Positions 29,549 through 39,994 of a stretch of DNA of 64,000 bases are shown here, piece by piece. The stretch's first letter is position 1, and every line of letters begins with the position of its first letter. Source of the DNA: Pantoea sp. Eser (lineage in GTDB: Bacteria; Pseudomonadota; Gammaproteobacteria; Enterobacterales; Enterobacteriaceae); NCBI GenBank assembly GCA_009830035.1, contig SZZY01000005.1, positions 124,001-188,000 on the forward strand, read 5' to 3'. The notes under the pieces were generated by a model that saw nothing but the letters and a program-made list of their open reading frames with translations, ran no database searches and was not told the DNA's origin. A program made the position numbers and the translations under genes.

Positions 29549-30923
29549 TTATTCAGAGGATGACGCGGCGTTTGCTGACCAGCCGCCGCCCACGCGCGAT
29601 AGAGATCAATCTGCGCCAGCAGCAGGTTATTTTTCACCGTTACCAGATTCAGCTGGGTTGAAAACAGGGTGCGCTGAGCATCCAGCTCATCAAGATAGGA
29701 GGCGTAACCGTTCTGATAGCGGTTACTGGCGATGCGCAAGGCTTCAGCCACATAGTTATCCTGCTTTTGCAGCTCTTCCAGTTGTGCCTCACCCTGGCGA
29801 ATCGCATCCATCGCATCGTTCACTTCCGAGAAGGCATTACGCACCACTTTCTCATAGCCATAGAGCGCCTGGTTACGAGTGGCCATTGAGACATCCACTT
29901 CTGCGGTCAGCGCTTCACGATTGAGCAACGGCGCCAGAATACTGCCGCCGACGCTCCACAGGCGGAACGGATTATCAGCCAGCTGATGCAGCACTGAACT
30001 CTGTAACGTGCCGGTGGCGGTCAGGTTGAGATTGGGCAGCAGCTGCGCTTTGGCCGAGGCCAGGCTGGCATCGGCGGCCAGCAGCTGACGCTGCGCCTGG
30101 ACAATATCCGGTCGGCGATTGAGCAACTGGGACGGCAGCAACGACGGTAACTGCTGCGGCGATATTTGATCGAACTGCTGTCGGCGGGCAATTTCGCGCG
30201 GGTTCATCGCCACCAGAATACTCAGCGCATTCTCCTGCCGGGCGATCTGATGCTTAAGCTGCGGTATCTGTGCTTTGGCTGACTGGTACTCCGAGGCCGC
30301 CTGCATCCACTCCAGCCGCGAGGTCTAGCCGGTTTCAAACTGGCGCTTCGCCAGGGTCAGCGAATTATTGCGGGTGATCAGCGTCGCTTCGGTGACGCTC
30401 AGCTGCTCATCGAGGGCGCATAAGTTGAGATAACCCGAGGCCACCGAGCTGGCAATGGTCGGCTCCGCCGCCGATGCTGCGGCCTGTTGCGCCGCATCGA
30501 TCGAACTGCTGCGCGCGCCCCATAAATCGACATCGTAATTGGCCTGCAGCAGGCCCTGAAAAACGTCGGTTTCATAGGGCTGGCCAGTGACGGAGGAGAG
30601 CGTACGTTCACGGGTTGCCGCCACGCCCGCACTCAGGGTCGGGAAATTGTCGCCCTGCGCCGCACGCAGCTGAGCGCGATACTGATCCACCCGTGAACCG
30701 CGGTAAGGATATCGGGGTCATTGCGCAGCGCCTGCGTCACTAGCCGGTTGAGATGCTCATCGCCAAAGGCGCGCCACTAGCCCGCTTCTGGCGGAGCAGC
30801 AGGCCCGACCCGATCGCGCCAGGCAGGCGGAATCGGTAGTGACGACGGCGCTTTTTCAACCTGGGTCGCGCAACCGGCCAGCGTCAGGGTCAGTGCGCCA
30901 ATCAGTAAACCGCGGCCGATCAT
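29549..30923 (-). pseudogene. Outer-membrane efflux lipoprotein (NodT/OprM family), broken
   Basis: Outer-membrane channel of a tripartite exporter. From ATG at 30923 a lipoprotein signal (LTLTLAGC) precedes the mature domain. Readable: NYDVDLWGARSS, ASGYLNLCALDEQL, LLNRRPDIVQAQRQLLAADASLA and ASNRYQNGYASYLDELDAQRTLF. Lesions: TAG at 30777-30779 (after PPEAG, likely TGG), a frameshift near 30695, TAG at 30325-30327 (after RQFETG), and a frameshift near 29580; the correct end NAASSE is at 29549. Last gene of a regulator-pump-adaptor-channel operon read leftward. Confidence 0.85.
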
Positions 30924-30931
30924 GGTGCGCC

Positions 30932-32014
30932 CTAACCTACCGGCTGCGCGGCGGTATCAATGCTCAATTCTACCGACATGCCAAGCCACAGTTGCTGCAT
31001 ATCCTGCTCGTCGATGCGGATACGCACCGGAATACGCTGGGCAATTTTGACGAAGTTACCGGTGGCGTTGTCAGGCGAAATGGCGCCGAATTCCGACCCA
31101 GCAGCCGGGGAGATAAATTCAACCTGACCGGTAAAGCGTTTGCCATCCAGCGCATCAACCCGGAAAGTCACCGGCAGACCGGGACGGATTCGCGCCAGCT
31201 GCGTCTCTTTCAGGTTGGCGATGATCCACTTGTGGTTAGGGACTACCGAGGTCAGCCGCGTTCCGGCCGTGACGTAAGCGCCGGTTCGCACCGACAGCTG
31301 GCCGAGCTGACCATCATCCGGCGCGATAATCCGGGTATTGGCTAGATCGATTTCCGCCAGTTCCAGTGCCGCCTGCGCCCTGGCGACGTCCCCTTCCAGC
31401 GACGCACGGTTGACGATCACCGTTTGCAGATTTTGCTCTGCCACGGCGATCTGAGCCGCAGCCTGACGGACCTGCGCCTGTGCCTGCGCGTTAGCCGCGC
31501 GGGCGGCATCCCGTTCACGCACCGACAGCGAGCCGTCAGCAGTGAGGTTCTCTACTCTTTTCAGGTCAAAGCCGCTTTTCAGCGCCTGTGCTTTGGCATT
31601 TTCCAGCACCGCTTTATTACTTTCAATCGTCGCCTGAGCACTGTGTCGCTGCTGCAGGTTATTGTTGAGCGCCGCCTGCTTCATCGCCAGTTGTGCCTGG
31701 GCCTGATGGACCTACTGACGATAGATACGATCGTCGATGGTTATCAGCAGTTGCCCCTTTTTCACCGGTTGCAGATCGATGACCTCAACCGAGGTCAGGT
31801 AGCCGCTGACCTGCAGACTAATAAAGGTTACCTGGCCGCGTACATAGGCATTTTCGGTCGTTTGCACTGCGCTGGTAAAAGGCCAGAGTTGCCAGGCGTA
31901 GAGAATGACTAATACGCCAATCACCACAATGCCGCTGCCGGCGGCAATCGAAAGAATACGGCGGCGGTTCGCGCGGTCGCGTTCGGCTGCCTGAAGTTCG
32001 TCCTGCTGACTCAT
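30932..32014 (-). pseudogene. EmrA/HlyD-type membrane fusion protein, single amber stop
   Basis: Periplasmic adaptor linking an MFS pump to the outer-membrane channel. N-terminal anchor ILSIAAGSGIVVIGVLVILYAW, lipoyl half-motif YVRGQVTFISLQVSGYLTSVEV, a long coiled-coil region rich in Q and A, then NTRIIAPDDGQLGQLSVRTGAYV and GLPVTFRVDALDG. TAG at 31712-31714 (after DDRIYRQ, probably CAG) is the only lesion in 361 codons. The start overlaps the pump stop as ATGA. The downstream 250-codon fragment lacks the membrane anchor. Confidence 0.85.
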
Positions 32015-33428
32015 TGTTTCTCCGTGTTTTCCTGTAATGCGGCCAGCTGATGCTGCTCACGCAGGTTAAATTGCGCCTGGCGCCAGTCGAGATAACGCCG
32101 ACGCGTTAAACGCCAGATCACCCACATCAGGGTGATCAATGCCAGCGCGGCCGTTAACAGATAGGTGTCGTTATAGGCCAGCACGTTGGCCTGTAAGGTC
32201 GCGACGGTTTGCAGCTGGCTGGTGCTTTGCGCACCGAGCAGAATGTTATCGCCGACCAGGCTATTGAACAGTGCATTGTACTGGCTGAGATGTTCGTTGA
32301 CGTTGGGATCAAGCAGCAAAAGCTGCTCGCTGAGCAGGCTGGAGTGATATTTTTCCCGCCAGGTCTGAAAAGTCCCGAGGATCGCCGATCCCCATCAGCA
32401 TCGCTGGCGCCATGAAGAAGGCGCTGCTGAAACCCAACAGGAACTGGCTGAAGTACATATTATTGGCGCGGGTCAGCGGACTGGAGTGCGCATCCATCAG
32501 CGACGCGATAATCATCACCACCAGCGAGGTGACGATTGGCCAGTTGAGGTGGTTAGGCTTGATGGTGAGCGCACTGGCGGCGATGCCGACAATCACGCCG
32601 GCAATAATCGCCAGCGCCAGCCCGCGCATCTGACTCGTTCTGTAAGCCAATCTGCTGTAAAAAACCGACCGCGCCGGTGTTCTGCTCCGCCAGTACGATG
32701 CGGATCATGATCATCACAATCCCCAGCCGGACCATCATGCCGCTGCTCAGCCAGCGGGTATTGATCAACGGGTTGCGCCGGTTGTGCTCAATCACAATCG
32801 CAGCCACGATCAGCGTTAACGCGATGGCGGTGCAGATGCCGAGCCACGGCGTAGTGAACCACCACTCAATCCGCCCCAGTGACAGCACGCCGCACAGCAG
32901 CGCCAGCGGAATCGCCAGTTGCGACACCGTCAGCCCAATCACCAGCGCTTTCAGACGATGCTTCGCCGGCCACGCCTGCACCTGGTAATAGATGCCCAGC
33001 GAGCTGAGCGCCGCCGCCACCATGCCGTGCGCGGTACGCACGATGATCGCCGAACTGAGATCGTTGGCAAACAGATGAAAGAACGCCACCAGCACATACA
33101 GCACCAGAAACGCCTCGGTGAAAGCGCGCAGGCCAAACTGCTGACGAAATTTCACCAGCAGCAGGTTGATGGAGATATTGCCCATCACGTAGACCGCCGG
33201 CAGCCAGTCAATCTGATTGGAATAGGCACCAAAGGTGCCCTGCAGATTGATCAGATTGGTGGTGACCAGCGCATTACTCAGCGCCCCGGTCAGCGAGATC
33301 ATCAGGCCGATCAGACCAAACGCCACCCGCTTCGGTAGCGGATGCAGTGGGGTCGAGGGCGACCCAAGCAGCATCGGTTTTTCATGCGGTAACCACTCGC
33401 GCGCGGCATAGGGATTGCGCTTCGCCAC
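32011..33428 (-). pseudogene. MFS multidrug transporter of the DHA2 (EmrB) type, frameshifted
   Basis: Proton-driven efflux pump, 14 membrane segments in intact relatives. The first 265 codons are open (GLIGLMISLTGALSNALVTTNLI, DWLPAVYVMGNISINLLLVK, SAIIVRTAHGMVAAALSSLGIYY). Frameshifts near 32640 and near 32355 break the rest (SQMRGLALAIIAGVIVG; then LLLLDPNVNEHLSQYNALF to the end). The protein looks about 30-40 residues short between the last two blocks. It pairs with the adaptor and channel downstream and the MarR-type regulator upstream. Confidence 0.85.
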
Positions 33429-33430
33429 CT

Positions 33431-33861
33431 TTACATGCTTCCCATTCGCGTCAGGAGTTGCTGTAGCACCCGCTCGGTCACGGCCAGGTCCTGCGGATCG
33501 ATGTCGGCCAGCATTTCGCTACGCAGCGCATCGGCCTGGGTTTTCACTTTAGCGAATGCCTGGTTGCCCTTTTCGGTCAGCACCGATGGCGTTTACGCCG
33601 ATCCTCCGGCGGCTGGACCCGCGACAGCAGCGACTGTTTGACCAGCCGATCGACCAGCGGCACCATGCTGGCATCTTCCAGTCCCAGCAGCTGCGCCAGT
33701 TCGGTCTGGGTCATTCTTTCAGGTTCACTGGCAATCAGGCCAATCGCCATCCAGCTGCTCATGCTCAGACCGCTATCTTTCAGATGGCGATCGACGGCCA
33801 GGCGCCAGGCGTGCGCGGTGAGATGCAGGAGATGGGTAAATGTACGAGTATGCGATAACAA
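33431..33861 (-). pseudogene. MarR family regulator of the efflux operon, frameshifted
   Basis: Winged-helix repressor, probably controlling the efflux genes that follow. The start is a TTG at 33861, less certain than the body. Readable: SSWMAIGLIASEPERMTQTELAQLLGLEDASMVPLVDRLVKQ and LLSRVQPPEDRRKRHR, which covers the recognition helix and the start of the wing. A missing G near 33592 (CATCGGTGCTGACC) shifts the frame; the other frame gives the expected LTEKGNQAFAKVKTQAD ... LLTRMGSM to TAA at 33431. The dimerisation helix is lost. Confidence 0.8.
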
Positions 33862-34006
33862 ATGTTAGCAACCTAATTGTTAGACTTATAATTAAATGCA
33901 TGCGTTATTATACGCAAAGCCAAACGCGAATGAAAAGCGCCCGAACTGCTAAAAATTAGTGGATCGCGGCAGAATGTCCAGAGGCCGCAACCGGGAGTGG
34001 GACACC

Positions 34007-34816
34007 ATGATAACAGCTGCAAAAAACTGGGTGGATTTGCGCCGTGACGCTGCCAGCGGCATCGAGTCGCTGCGCACCCATTTTACCGGACATGCTTACG
34101 ATCCGCACTGGCACGATAGTTATCTGATTGGCGTGACTGAGCAAGGTGTACAGCAGTTTCATTCGAGACGCAAACAGCATCAAAGCCGACCCGGTACAGT
34201 GTTTATGCTGGAGCCGGAAGAATTACATGATGGCGACGCGATCAACGAGCAGGGCTTCACCTATCGCATGCTCTATCTTTCACCCCAGCAGATCGCGCAG
34301 TATCTCGCTCCGCTGCTGGCGGAGGGACCGGAGCAGCGCAAGTTAGGCTTCGCGGATACGCTGCGCGACGACCGCCCGCTGGCTTATGCGGTCTGGCACG
34401 CCTTCGACGCGATGCGGCACGATCATCCGGCATTAATCAAAGATGCGGCACTTGACCGGCTGTTTGGCCAGCTGACGCAACACCGGTTATGGCGCGCGTC
34501 CGAGCCGGTTTACCCGGATGCCCGGCTGGCGCTGCAGGCGCGGGACTGGCTGATTGCGCATCATGCTGATAATCCGGGGTTGCAGCAGATGGCGCAGAGC
34601 CTGAAGCTGGATCGCTTTCGTCTGTCGCGACTGTTCCAAGCCCACTGGGAATTGCCGCTTCGCGCCTGACTGGCTCAGGGCCAGCCAGTGGCCGACGTAG
34701 CCGCCGCGCTGGGTTTTGCCGATCAGAGCCATCTCGGCCGCTGGTTTAAGCGCGCCTGCCAGCTTAGCCCGGCACGTTATCAGCGTGCCTGCACAAATCT
34801 TCCAGACCCGGTCTGA
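34007..34816 (+). pseudogene. AraC family transcription regulator, broken in the DNA-binding domain
   Basis: N-terminal cupin sensor domain with HFTGHAYDPHWHDSYLIGVTEQG, then a C-terminal AraC helix-turn-helix. Start ATG 34007 follows GGGAG. The frame is stopped by TGA at about 34668, immediately after FQAHWELPLRA; the same frame resumes LAQGQPVADVAAALGFADQSHLGRWFKR to TGA at 34814-34816. About a dozen residues between the two helix-turn-helix halves appear missing compared with usual AraC proteins. A DUF2000 gene follows, a pairing common in enterobacteria. Confidence 0.78.
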
Positions 34817-34856
34817 TCCGCTTGCCACAATGCGCTTTTTAGTCAGGAGAAGCGCG

Positions 34857-35256
34857 ATGCAGGACTTACCGTTGTGTGATGATTTTAAATGCCAGCTTGC
34901 CGCCGGGCAAAGCCACCAATGCCGCTGCCGTAATGGCATTAACCCTCGGCCAGCGTCATCCGTCGCTGGTTGGTGAGGCGCTGGAAGATGCCAGTGCCCA
35001 TCCCTGCCCCGGCCTGATCCCGGTCGGTATCCCGGTGCTGGCGGCCACTAGCGAGCAGCTCAGCCTGCTACGGGAAAACGGTGAACAGGCTGGCTGCGAT
35101 ATGGTGCTGTTTCCGGAAGAAGGCCAGTCCACTACCGATTACCAGGCGTTGTGAGTGAGGCGATGCGGCAGAAGCCGCGCCAGCAATGGCGTTTGCTGGG
35201 CATTGCCGTGGTCGGTGAGAAAAAAGCACTGCGCAAGCTGACCGCATTTGCATCAA
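34857..35256 (+). pseudogene. DUF2000 family protein, frameshifted
   Basis: Small cytosolic protein of unknown function. Readable core: NASLPPGKATNAAAVMALTLGQRHPSL, GLIPVGIPVLAATSEQLSLLR and DMVLFPEEGQSTTDYQA. The native start is ATG at 34857, but the frame is shifted near 34878; a second shift near 35151 separates the last block (SEAMRQKPRQQWRLLGIAVVGEKKALRKLT). The 3' boundary is approximate. It follows the broken AraC gene, and the pair seems to have died together. Confidence 0.75.
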
Positions 35257-35267
35257 TCCTCCAGGCT

Positions 35268-35383
35268 GTACACATTTTCTGTACAATTTTTTCTCGGAAT
35301 ATTCCTTATAAACCCCTGTTAACGCTGAAATAGCACATTTTGCTTAGGAAGCCGATTGTACAGATCGGGCTTCATTGTATAAC
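35268..35383 (+). promoter_or_regulatory. Promoter with TGTACA boxes upstream of the AriR-like gene
   Basis: TGTACA occurs at 35268-35273, 35280-35285 and 35357-35362. The last overlaps a possible -35 element (TTGTAC, 35356-35361), 16 bases from TATAAC (35378-35383). The form TTGTACA/TGTACAAT resembles half-sites described for MlrA/BluR-type MerR regulators, and in E. coli BluR represses the ycgZ-ymgA-ariR genes. The match is by eye. Confidence 0.4.
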
Positions 35384-35436
35384 TTTACCCCCACGAGTTG
35401 TTTTGCGACTCTGTAACGGATGATGCACTTGCGTCG

Positions 35437-35481
35437 CCTCTGAAGGTGTCAGTGGATTTCCACCTTCAGAGGTTATTTTTT
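35437..35481 (+). terminator. Intrinsic terminator-like hairpin in the leader of the AriR-like gene
   Basis: 12-bp perfect stem (35437-35448 with 35461-35472), then TTATTTTTTT. It lies downstream of the predicted promoter and 57 bases before the ATG, so it may attenuate that gene; alternatively it ends the DUF2000 transcript. Confidence 0.75.
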
Positions 35482-35538
35482 TATCCGTTAATTTATGACG
35501 TCGGGTTCCTTCACATCTGTCCATGCGGAGGTTTTTTT

Positions 35539-35854
35539 ATGTCTTTTTGTCCTGACATCCGAAAGGGAATCGGGCTGTTTTTAAGGGCTTACACATGCAA
35601 AACCAAAATATGGTTCCCAGAACCGATTCAGGAAATTGCCGACTACTTTAATGCTGCCGCCAATAAACCGGCCAGTGATATGGAGATGCTCGGCTTAATC
35701 GTCGCGGAGATCCTGCAGTCCGGTCAGTGATAAGGCGATTATTTCTAAACTGATTCATCGGCTGGAACTGGAAAGCGACCGGGAGTCGCTGGAAATCTAT
35801 CGGCAACTGCTTGAGCTGGTTGTCCACAAAACCCCGGATGATTTCTCGTTATAA
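35539..35854 (+). pseudogene. AriR/YmgB-type connector protein, frameshifted
   Basis: Small helical protein of the YmgB/AriR/YcgZ family, which in E. coli acts on the Rcs and biofilm/acid-resistance network. Start ATG 35539 follows CGGAGG. First part: FPEPIQEIADYFNAAANKPASDMEMLGLIVAEILQSGQ, then TGA at 35728. A shift of frame at that point gives SDKAIISKLIHRLELESDRESLEIYRQLLELVVHKTPDDFSL to TAA at 35852-35854, the expected second half (compare AriR IILSLIHSLE and ILRYTADDM-type endings). So the family fold is split by a small indel near 35726. The N-terminus is not conserved. Confidence 0.62.
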
Positions 35855-35992
35855 TCCCGACTCCATGGAGGGAGTCACCCCGCCTTTTTCTGGTATCTTC
35901 GCCCTGCGCTTGGTAACATCTGCCACTCACTTTTATCCCCACTTTCTCGCCCTTCGCGCGAGAGCAAAATAAAAAAGAGCCTGCAATCCTTT

Positions 35993-37085
35993 ATGACTCA
36001 ATCGAATGATGTCGCTGCAACGCCAGTTGTGGCGAGTGATATCAGTGTCGGGCGCTGCTGACCCGTGAATGTCTGGCCGGTGTGATTACCGCGCTGGCGC
36101 TGATCCCTGAAGTGATCTCTTTTTCGGTTATTGCCGGCGTTGACCCTAAAGTCAGCCTAGTCGCCTCGGTGGTGCTCTGTCTTACGCTGTCGATTCTCGG
36201 CGGCCGTCCGGCAATGGTTACCGCTGCTGCCGGTTCGGTGGCGCTGACTCTGCAAACGCTGCAGATTATCTGGCCGACCGCGTTAAGTATCGCCTTTGTC
36301 GGGCTGATGGAGTCGCTGCTGACCGCCAAACTGGTTGATGACCTGACGGATACGCCGTCCAGCAAACGTCGTGAATCCTGGGGACTGGGCGTCGCCAACA
36401 TTTTTGCTGGTTTTTATGGCGGCATCGCCGGCTGCGCGATGATCGGGCATACCATCGTTAACGTCGAACTGTGCCGGGCACGCAGTCGGGTTCCTACCGT
36501 GGCTGCCGGGCTGGTGCTGCTGCTATTGGTTACCGGTCTGAGCCAGATTATGGCGCAAATCCCGATGGTGGTTCTGGCGGGGATTATGATGGTGGTGGCG
36601 GTGAAAACTGTCAACTGGCACAGCCTGCAGCCCCGGCTACGCTAAAACGCATGCCGTGGTCTGAAACGCTGATTATGCTGTTGACCGTGGTGGTGACCGT
36701 GTGGACCGGTAACCTGGCGCTGGGCGTACTGGCAGGCGTAATTGTCGCCATGATGCTGTTTGCCCGCCGCATTGCCCACGTCATTCACGCCGAGCGTCAG
36801 CTGAGCGAGGATGGCGAATCAGTACGTTATACGGTGCGCGGGCCGCTGTTTTTTGCCAGCAGCAACGATCTGTTTGAACATTTCGATTATGCCCACGATC
36901 CGAAGAACGTCATTATTGATTCAACCCATGCGCAGATCTGGGATGCGTCAAGCGTGGCAGCGCTGGATGGCATTGAGTATCGCTATCAGCGCTATGGCGC
37001 GCAGGTGACGATTGAGGGACTGGATAACCGCAGTACTGATTTCCATCGCCGGTCAACCGGTAATTTTGGTTTACATTTCAGTTAA
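35993..37085 (+). pseudogene. SulP family anion transporter, broken and internally deleted
   Basis: Sulfate/bicarbonate-type permease with a cytoplasmic STAS domain. From ATG 35993 (MTQSNDVAATPVV) a frameshift near 36048 is followed by LTRECLAGVITALALIPEVISFSVIAGVDP, and then by MESLLTAKLVDDLTD and GIAGCAMIGHTIVN. Roughly 150 residues of the middle (VALTLQTLQIIW to GLMES) are missing. Another shift near 36640 leads to SETLIMLLTVVVTVWTGNLALGVLAG and the STAS part FASSNDLFEHF ... DASSVAALDGIEYRY. At least three lesions; the true 3' end is uncertain. Confidence 0.82.
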
Positions 37086-37140
37086 CCCTGCGTTGCATTC
37101 ATTGTGGCTGACCGGCTGCATGCGAGGCTGCCGATCAGGC

Positions 37141-37338
37141 TCAGGCCTGTTGCCGGCGCGCTTTGTAGCGGGCCACCATTGTCATTAATGCCTGATAGAT
37201 CAGACCGGCGCAGAGACTCATCAGAATAGCCGATCCTATCTCTTTGCCCTGCTGCTGCCATGACATAAACCACATGAACACGCCCCACAGTACAGAGAAC
37301 ACCAGCCAGCCGCGGACGAACTTCACGATGCCATTCAT
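37141..37338 (-). CDS. Small inner-membrane protein, 65 aa
   Basis: Not recognised by name. Start ATG 37338 (MNGIVKFVRGWLVF) has AGGAG five bases upstream. Two membrane segments (about residues 9-27 and 36-54) are followed by the basic tail MVARYKARRQQA. It looks like a standard small integral membrane protein of enterobacteria. Intact; no operon partner on its strand. Confidence 0.6.
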   Translation of the reverse strand: MNGIVKFVRGWLVFSVLWGVFMWFMSWQQQGKEIGSAILMSLCAGLIYQALMTMVARYKARRQQA

Positions 37339-37529
37339 AACCACTCCTCTTTATTGATGCACTACCTTAGCGGTGTTCGACACAAAACGCATTGCCGACG
37401 CACCTGAGTTGAGAGGCGTCTCAAATAATCGGCCATAATTTCCGCTTTGCTGGCACAAGATGGTGAATCAGGTGATTCCCCGCGACATCTCTATACTAAA
37501 GGCTCCGTTTGAACTTTCAGGATACCTTG

Positions 37530-37691
37530 ATGAAACGTTGCGCCTTATTGCTGTCAGCTTTTGCCATTATCACAACCCTTACCGCCTGTGCGCCACAGTC
37601 GCCAGGCAGAGATGCACCGCCGCCGCCCTCGGGTCAGCAGCCGGCCGGTGCGCCTGGCGGTAGTGGTCCGGTTGGGCAACCGCAATCCTGA
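37530..37691 (+). CDS. Small proline/glycine-rich lipoprotein, 53 aa
   Basis: MKRCALLLSAFAIITTLTAC is a lipoprotein signal with lipobox LTAC; the mature part is only about 34 residues and is almost all Pro, Gly, Gln, Ser and Ala (DAPPPPSGQQPAGAPGG). No aspartate follows the cysteine, so outer-membrane sorting is predicted. Similar short lipoproteins are common in enterobacteria and of unknown role. The frame is intact; the ribosome-binding site (CAGGA) is weak. Confidence 0.55.
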   Translation: MKRCALLLSAFAIITTLTACAPQSPGRDAPPPPSGQQPAGAPGGSGPVGQPQS

Positions 37692-37752
37692 TGTTCTATC
37701 CCTAAGTTCAGGCTCTACCGCCCGGACCACGATGCTTCCGTCACCGGGCGGA

Positions 37753-38603
37753 CTAATGCCGATGAGCACATCCGCACTCAGGCATTTCTCCCGGCACGCT
37801 TTTACCAAAATGGGAGTGACGCAGCTGTAACGCCCCTCGATGTCCGGGTTCGCTGATTTCAGCGCAGGTGTCCAGCAGGCGATTCAGTGCAGCATTAATC
37901 ACCTGTTCGGTATTGACGGCCCAGCTGGTCAGATACCAGGTTGAGGATCGTGCTTCATCAACATCACCGAACCCCACCACTGTCACGTGCGCACCCTGAC
38001 CAAAATCGCGGATTGCCTGCAGGGCACCAAACGCCAGCAGATCAGATTCACAGAACAGCGCCTGGATGCGCTCGGCGGCACGGGTCTGTTTCAGATAATC
38101 GGTCATCGCTTCCCAGCACTGTTCACGATCGCTACCAGCCGCTACCAGATCGGCGCAGATCGTCTGATCTGCCACCATCAGGCTGTCGCGGTAGCCTTGT
38201 TTCCGTGGCGATGACCCCGCCTGACTCTGCAAATAACCCAGCCGCTGATGCCCTTCTGCCAGCAGCAGTCGCCCGATCGCTTCACCTGCCTGCTGGCATC
38301 AGACTGCATGGCCTGCTCAGCGTCAAGCTGCAGCACCGGCAGCGACTTTGCCTCAAGCGCAGCCGCCCGTTGCCGCTCGCTGAACTCACCGGGCAACACC
38401 AGCAAGCCACGCAGTGCGAGCGGGGCCGCCAGTGCCTGTTCACTATCGGTACTCAACAGCAGCATCAGCACGCCGCGCGCACTGAGCTGGCGCGTCAGTT
38501 CATGAAATATTTTCTGGTGATGTGGATTCAGTGACGGGTTGGTGATTACGCCAATCATCGCCAGTGGCGCGGTATCAGGCTGCTGGTCAGTGGAAATTTT
38601 CAT
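37753..38603 (-). pseudogene. LacI-type effector-domain protein, frameshifted, without HTH
   Basis: Periplasmic-binding-protein-like fold of LacI regulators. From ATG 38603: MKISTDQQPDTAPLAMIGVITNPSLNPHHQKIFHEL, RGLLVLPGEFSERQR; a frameshift near 38288 leads to LLLAEGHQRLGYLQ, FCESDLLAFGALQAIRDFGQ and VTVVGFGDVDEARSS. The usual 60-residue DNA-binding domain is not present upstream: the sequence before ATG is intergenic in character. It is either a deletion of the 5' part or a family lacking the domain. No sugar-use genes lie beside it. Confidence 0.68.
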
Positions 38604-39576
38604 TATAAAGGGTCCCGACTTCTTCTGCGGCTGAGAATTGATAACACTACCATACGGGAAATTAATAACTTTCAACAAGTTACAAAGGCCGACCCAGGCC
38701 GCAAAATTGAGTGAAAAGCGATGTAACAGACGCCTGCCGTTGCATCAGTGGTAAGAAGGCGCTCAGTTGCAGCATGGCTATCAGCGCCTGTGTGGCTGGC
38801 CTGCGCACTGATGATTTCTGCAGCGGCAGTTAAAAACGGCAGCCCTCTGTTAAGGCTTATATTTCCCCATCATAAAGAGCGGCCATTAAGCGTTTTTTTA
38901 ACTACGTCGTCCTGCGCGGCGTAACAGAATCACGAATATCCGCAAATTGGTAAGCCGATACAGTTTGGAATTGATCTATGAACATAAAACGGAATAACGT
39001 GTCCAGCTAACTGGTTAACAAAAAAATTAAATATCGCCTCATAGTCAAACTGATTAATTATTCATCCAGGTTATTTCCTACAGGCTAACCCCGGCTACGG
39101 TTATTTTTAACATCGGCTAGCTAGATAGCAGCAGGGCCGGGCAGCAGGCGTTGAACCTGCATCGGCAATTCCCGAAGGATTGCAGTAATACAGTTATAAC
39201 CTGCACGTATTTCCCAGCCCGGCGCCTCGTCCTGCCTCGTGAAGCCTCTTTCCCAGGGCGCGCTGCCGGATGCCTTGCTTAAGCGGCAATCAGGCTGCCC
39301 GCCCGGCGTAATCTACCGCCTTACCCTTCAGAAAATCGGCCCTTCACTCTGCAGGACATTTCAGCCTGTTTACTGCCGTAATAACGTATGATTAAAGTAA
39401 GGGTAGCGCTCGCTAATATGGCTGCAAGCGCAAGCGGTGATATTTGAAAAAAATGGAAACCCTAAAAATAGGTTATGGATACTTTATAATCACGCATTCT
39501 TCAGCTAGCCTTAGAAGCCAGACTGTCGGGGGGAAACGCTTCCGGCGTTCAGCAGACTCAAATAAGCGAAGAGGTA
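38604..39576. other. About 970 bp with no supported gene
   Basis: No frame of convincing length on either strand and no homology I recognise. The first part is mixed, and 38900-39080 and 39400-39570 are A+T-rich. Small inverted repeats occur (for example gcaggcgttgaacctgc near 39142-39160). It may be a decayed gene whose identity is lost, plus the promoter of the 39.6-kb gene. Confidence 0.5.
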
Positions 39577-39582
39577 ATGACT

Positions 39583-39840
39583 ATGCCCTCAGGACAATTT
39601 TATATTCTTGATCATCCGGATCTGACATTCACCGCCAGTTACCATATTGATACGGTGAATGAAAAACCCTTTAAATCACGCATGGTGCTTGAGATCCCGA
39701 AACAACTGCAGCCTACCGAGGCGTTTGACGCTGTCAGTATCGGCCAACAGGTGACCTTTGTCTCTTCCAGTGGTGAAGCGCAGCGAATGTATCTGATCAG
39801 TAACGCTGACGACCAGCTGGTTTTCAGCTTGCGCGCCTGA
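39583..39840 (+). CDS. Hypothetical protein, 85 aa
   Basis: Not recognised. GAGG at 39571-39574 favours the ATG at 39583 (MPSGQFYILDHPDL) over the ATG at 39577. The sequence alternates short hydrophobic and polar residues (LTFTASYHIDTV, FKSRMVLEIPKQL, QQVTFVSSSGEAQRMYLIS) and so should be mostly beta-strand. No signal peptide or membrane segment. Intact, lone gene between a non-coding stretch and the tRNA operon terminator. Confidence 0.55.
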   Translation: MPSGQFYILDHPDLTFTASYHIDTVNEKPFKSRMVLEIPKQLQPTEAFDAVSIGQQVTFVSSSGEAQRMYLISNADDQLVFSLRA

Positions 39841-39927
39841 GGCCGGAATTTGCAGAGAAAGGAAAAGGGATAACCGATCACGACGGCAACGGCCTGGGTT
39901 GCCGTCATCTCACCGCCCTGCAGACAC

Positions 39928-39954
39928 AAAAAAAAACCACCTATTGAGGTGGTT
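39928..39954 (-). terminator. Terminator of the uvrY-uvrC-pgsA-tRNA operon
   Basis: On the minus strand aaccacct and aggtggtt form the stem, followed by nine T (plus-strand A run). It lies about 40 bases after the tRNA-Leu gene. Confidence 0.88.
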
Positions 39955-39994
39955 GACGACATTGCTTACTGCTTGTTTTTATTCGGTTTCGATA

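Noticed and set aside
30839..31345. 168-codon plus-strand open frame opposite the HlyD-type adaptor
   Set aside because: Shadow of the adaptor and channel genes; composition follows the minus-strand codons.
39110..39125. Repeated CTAG (ggctagctagatag) as a regulatory element
   Set aside because: Single occurrence in a non-coding stretch with no conserved partner; may be chance or part of the general CTAG rise.
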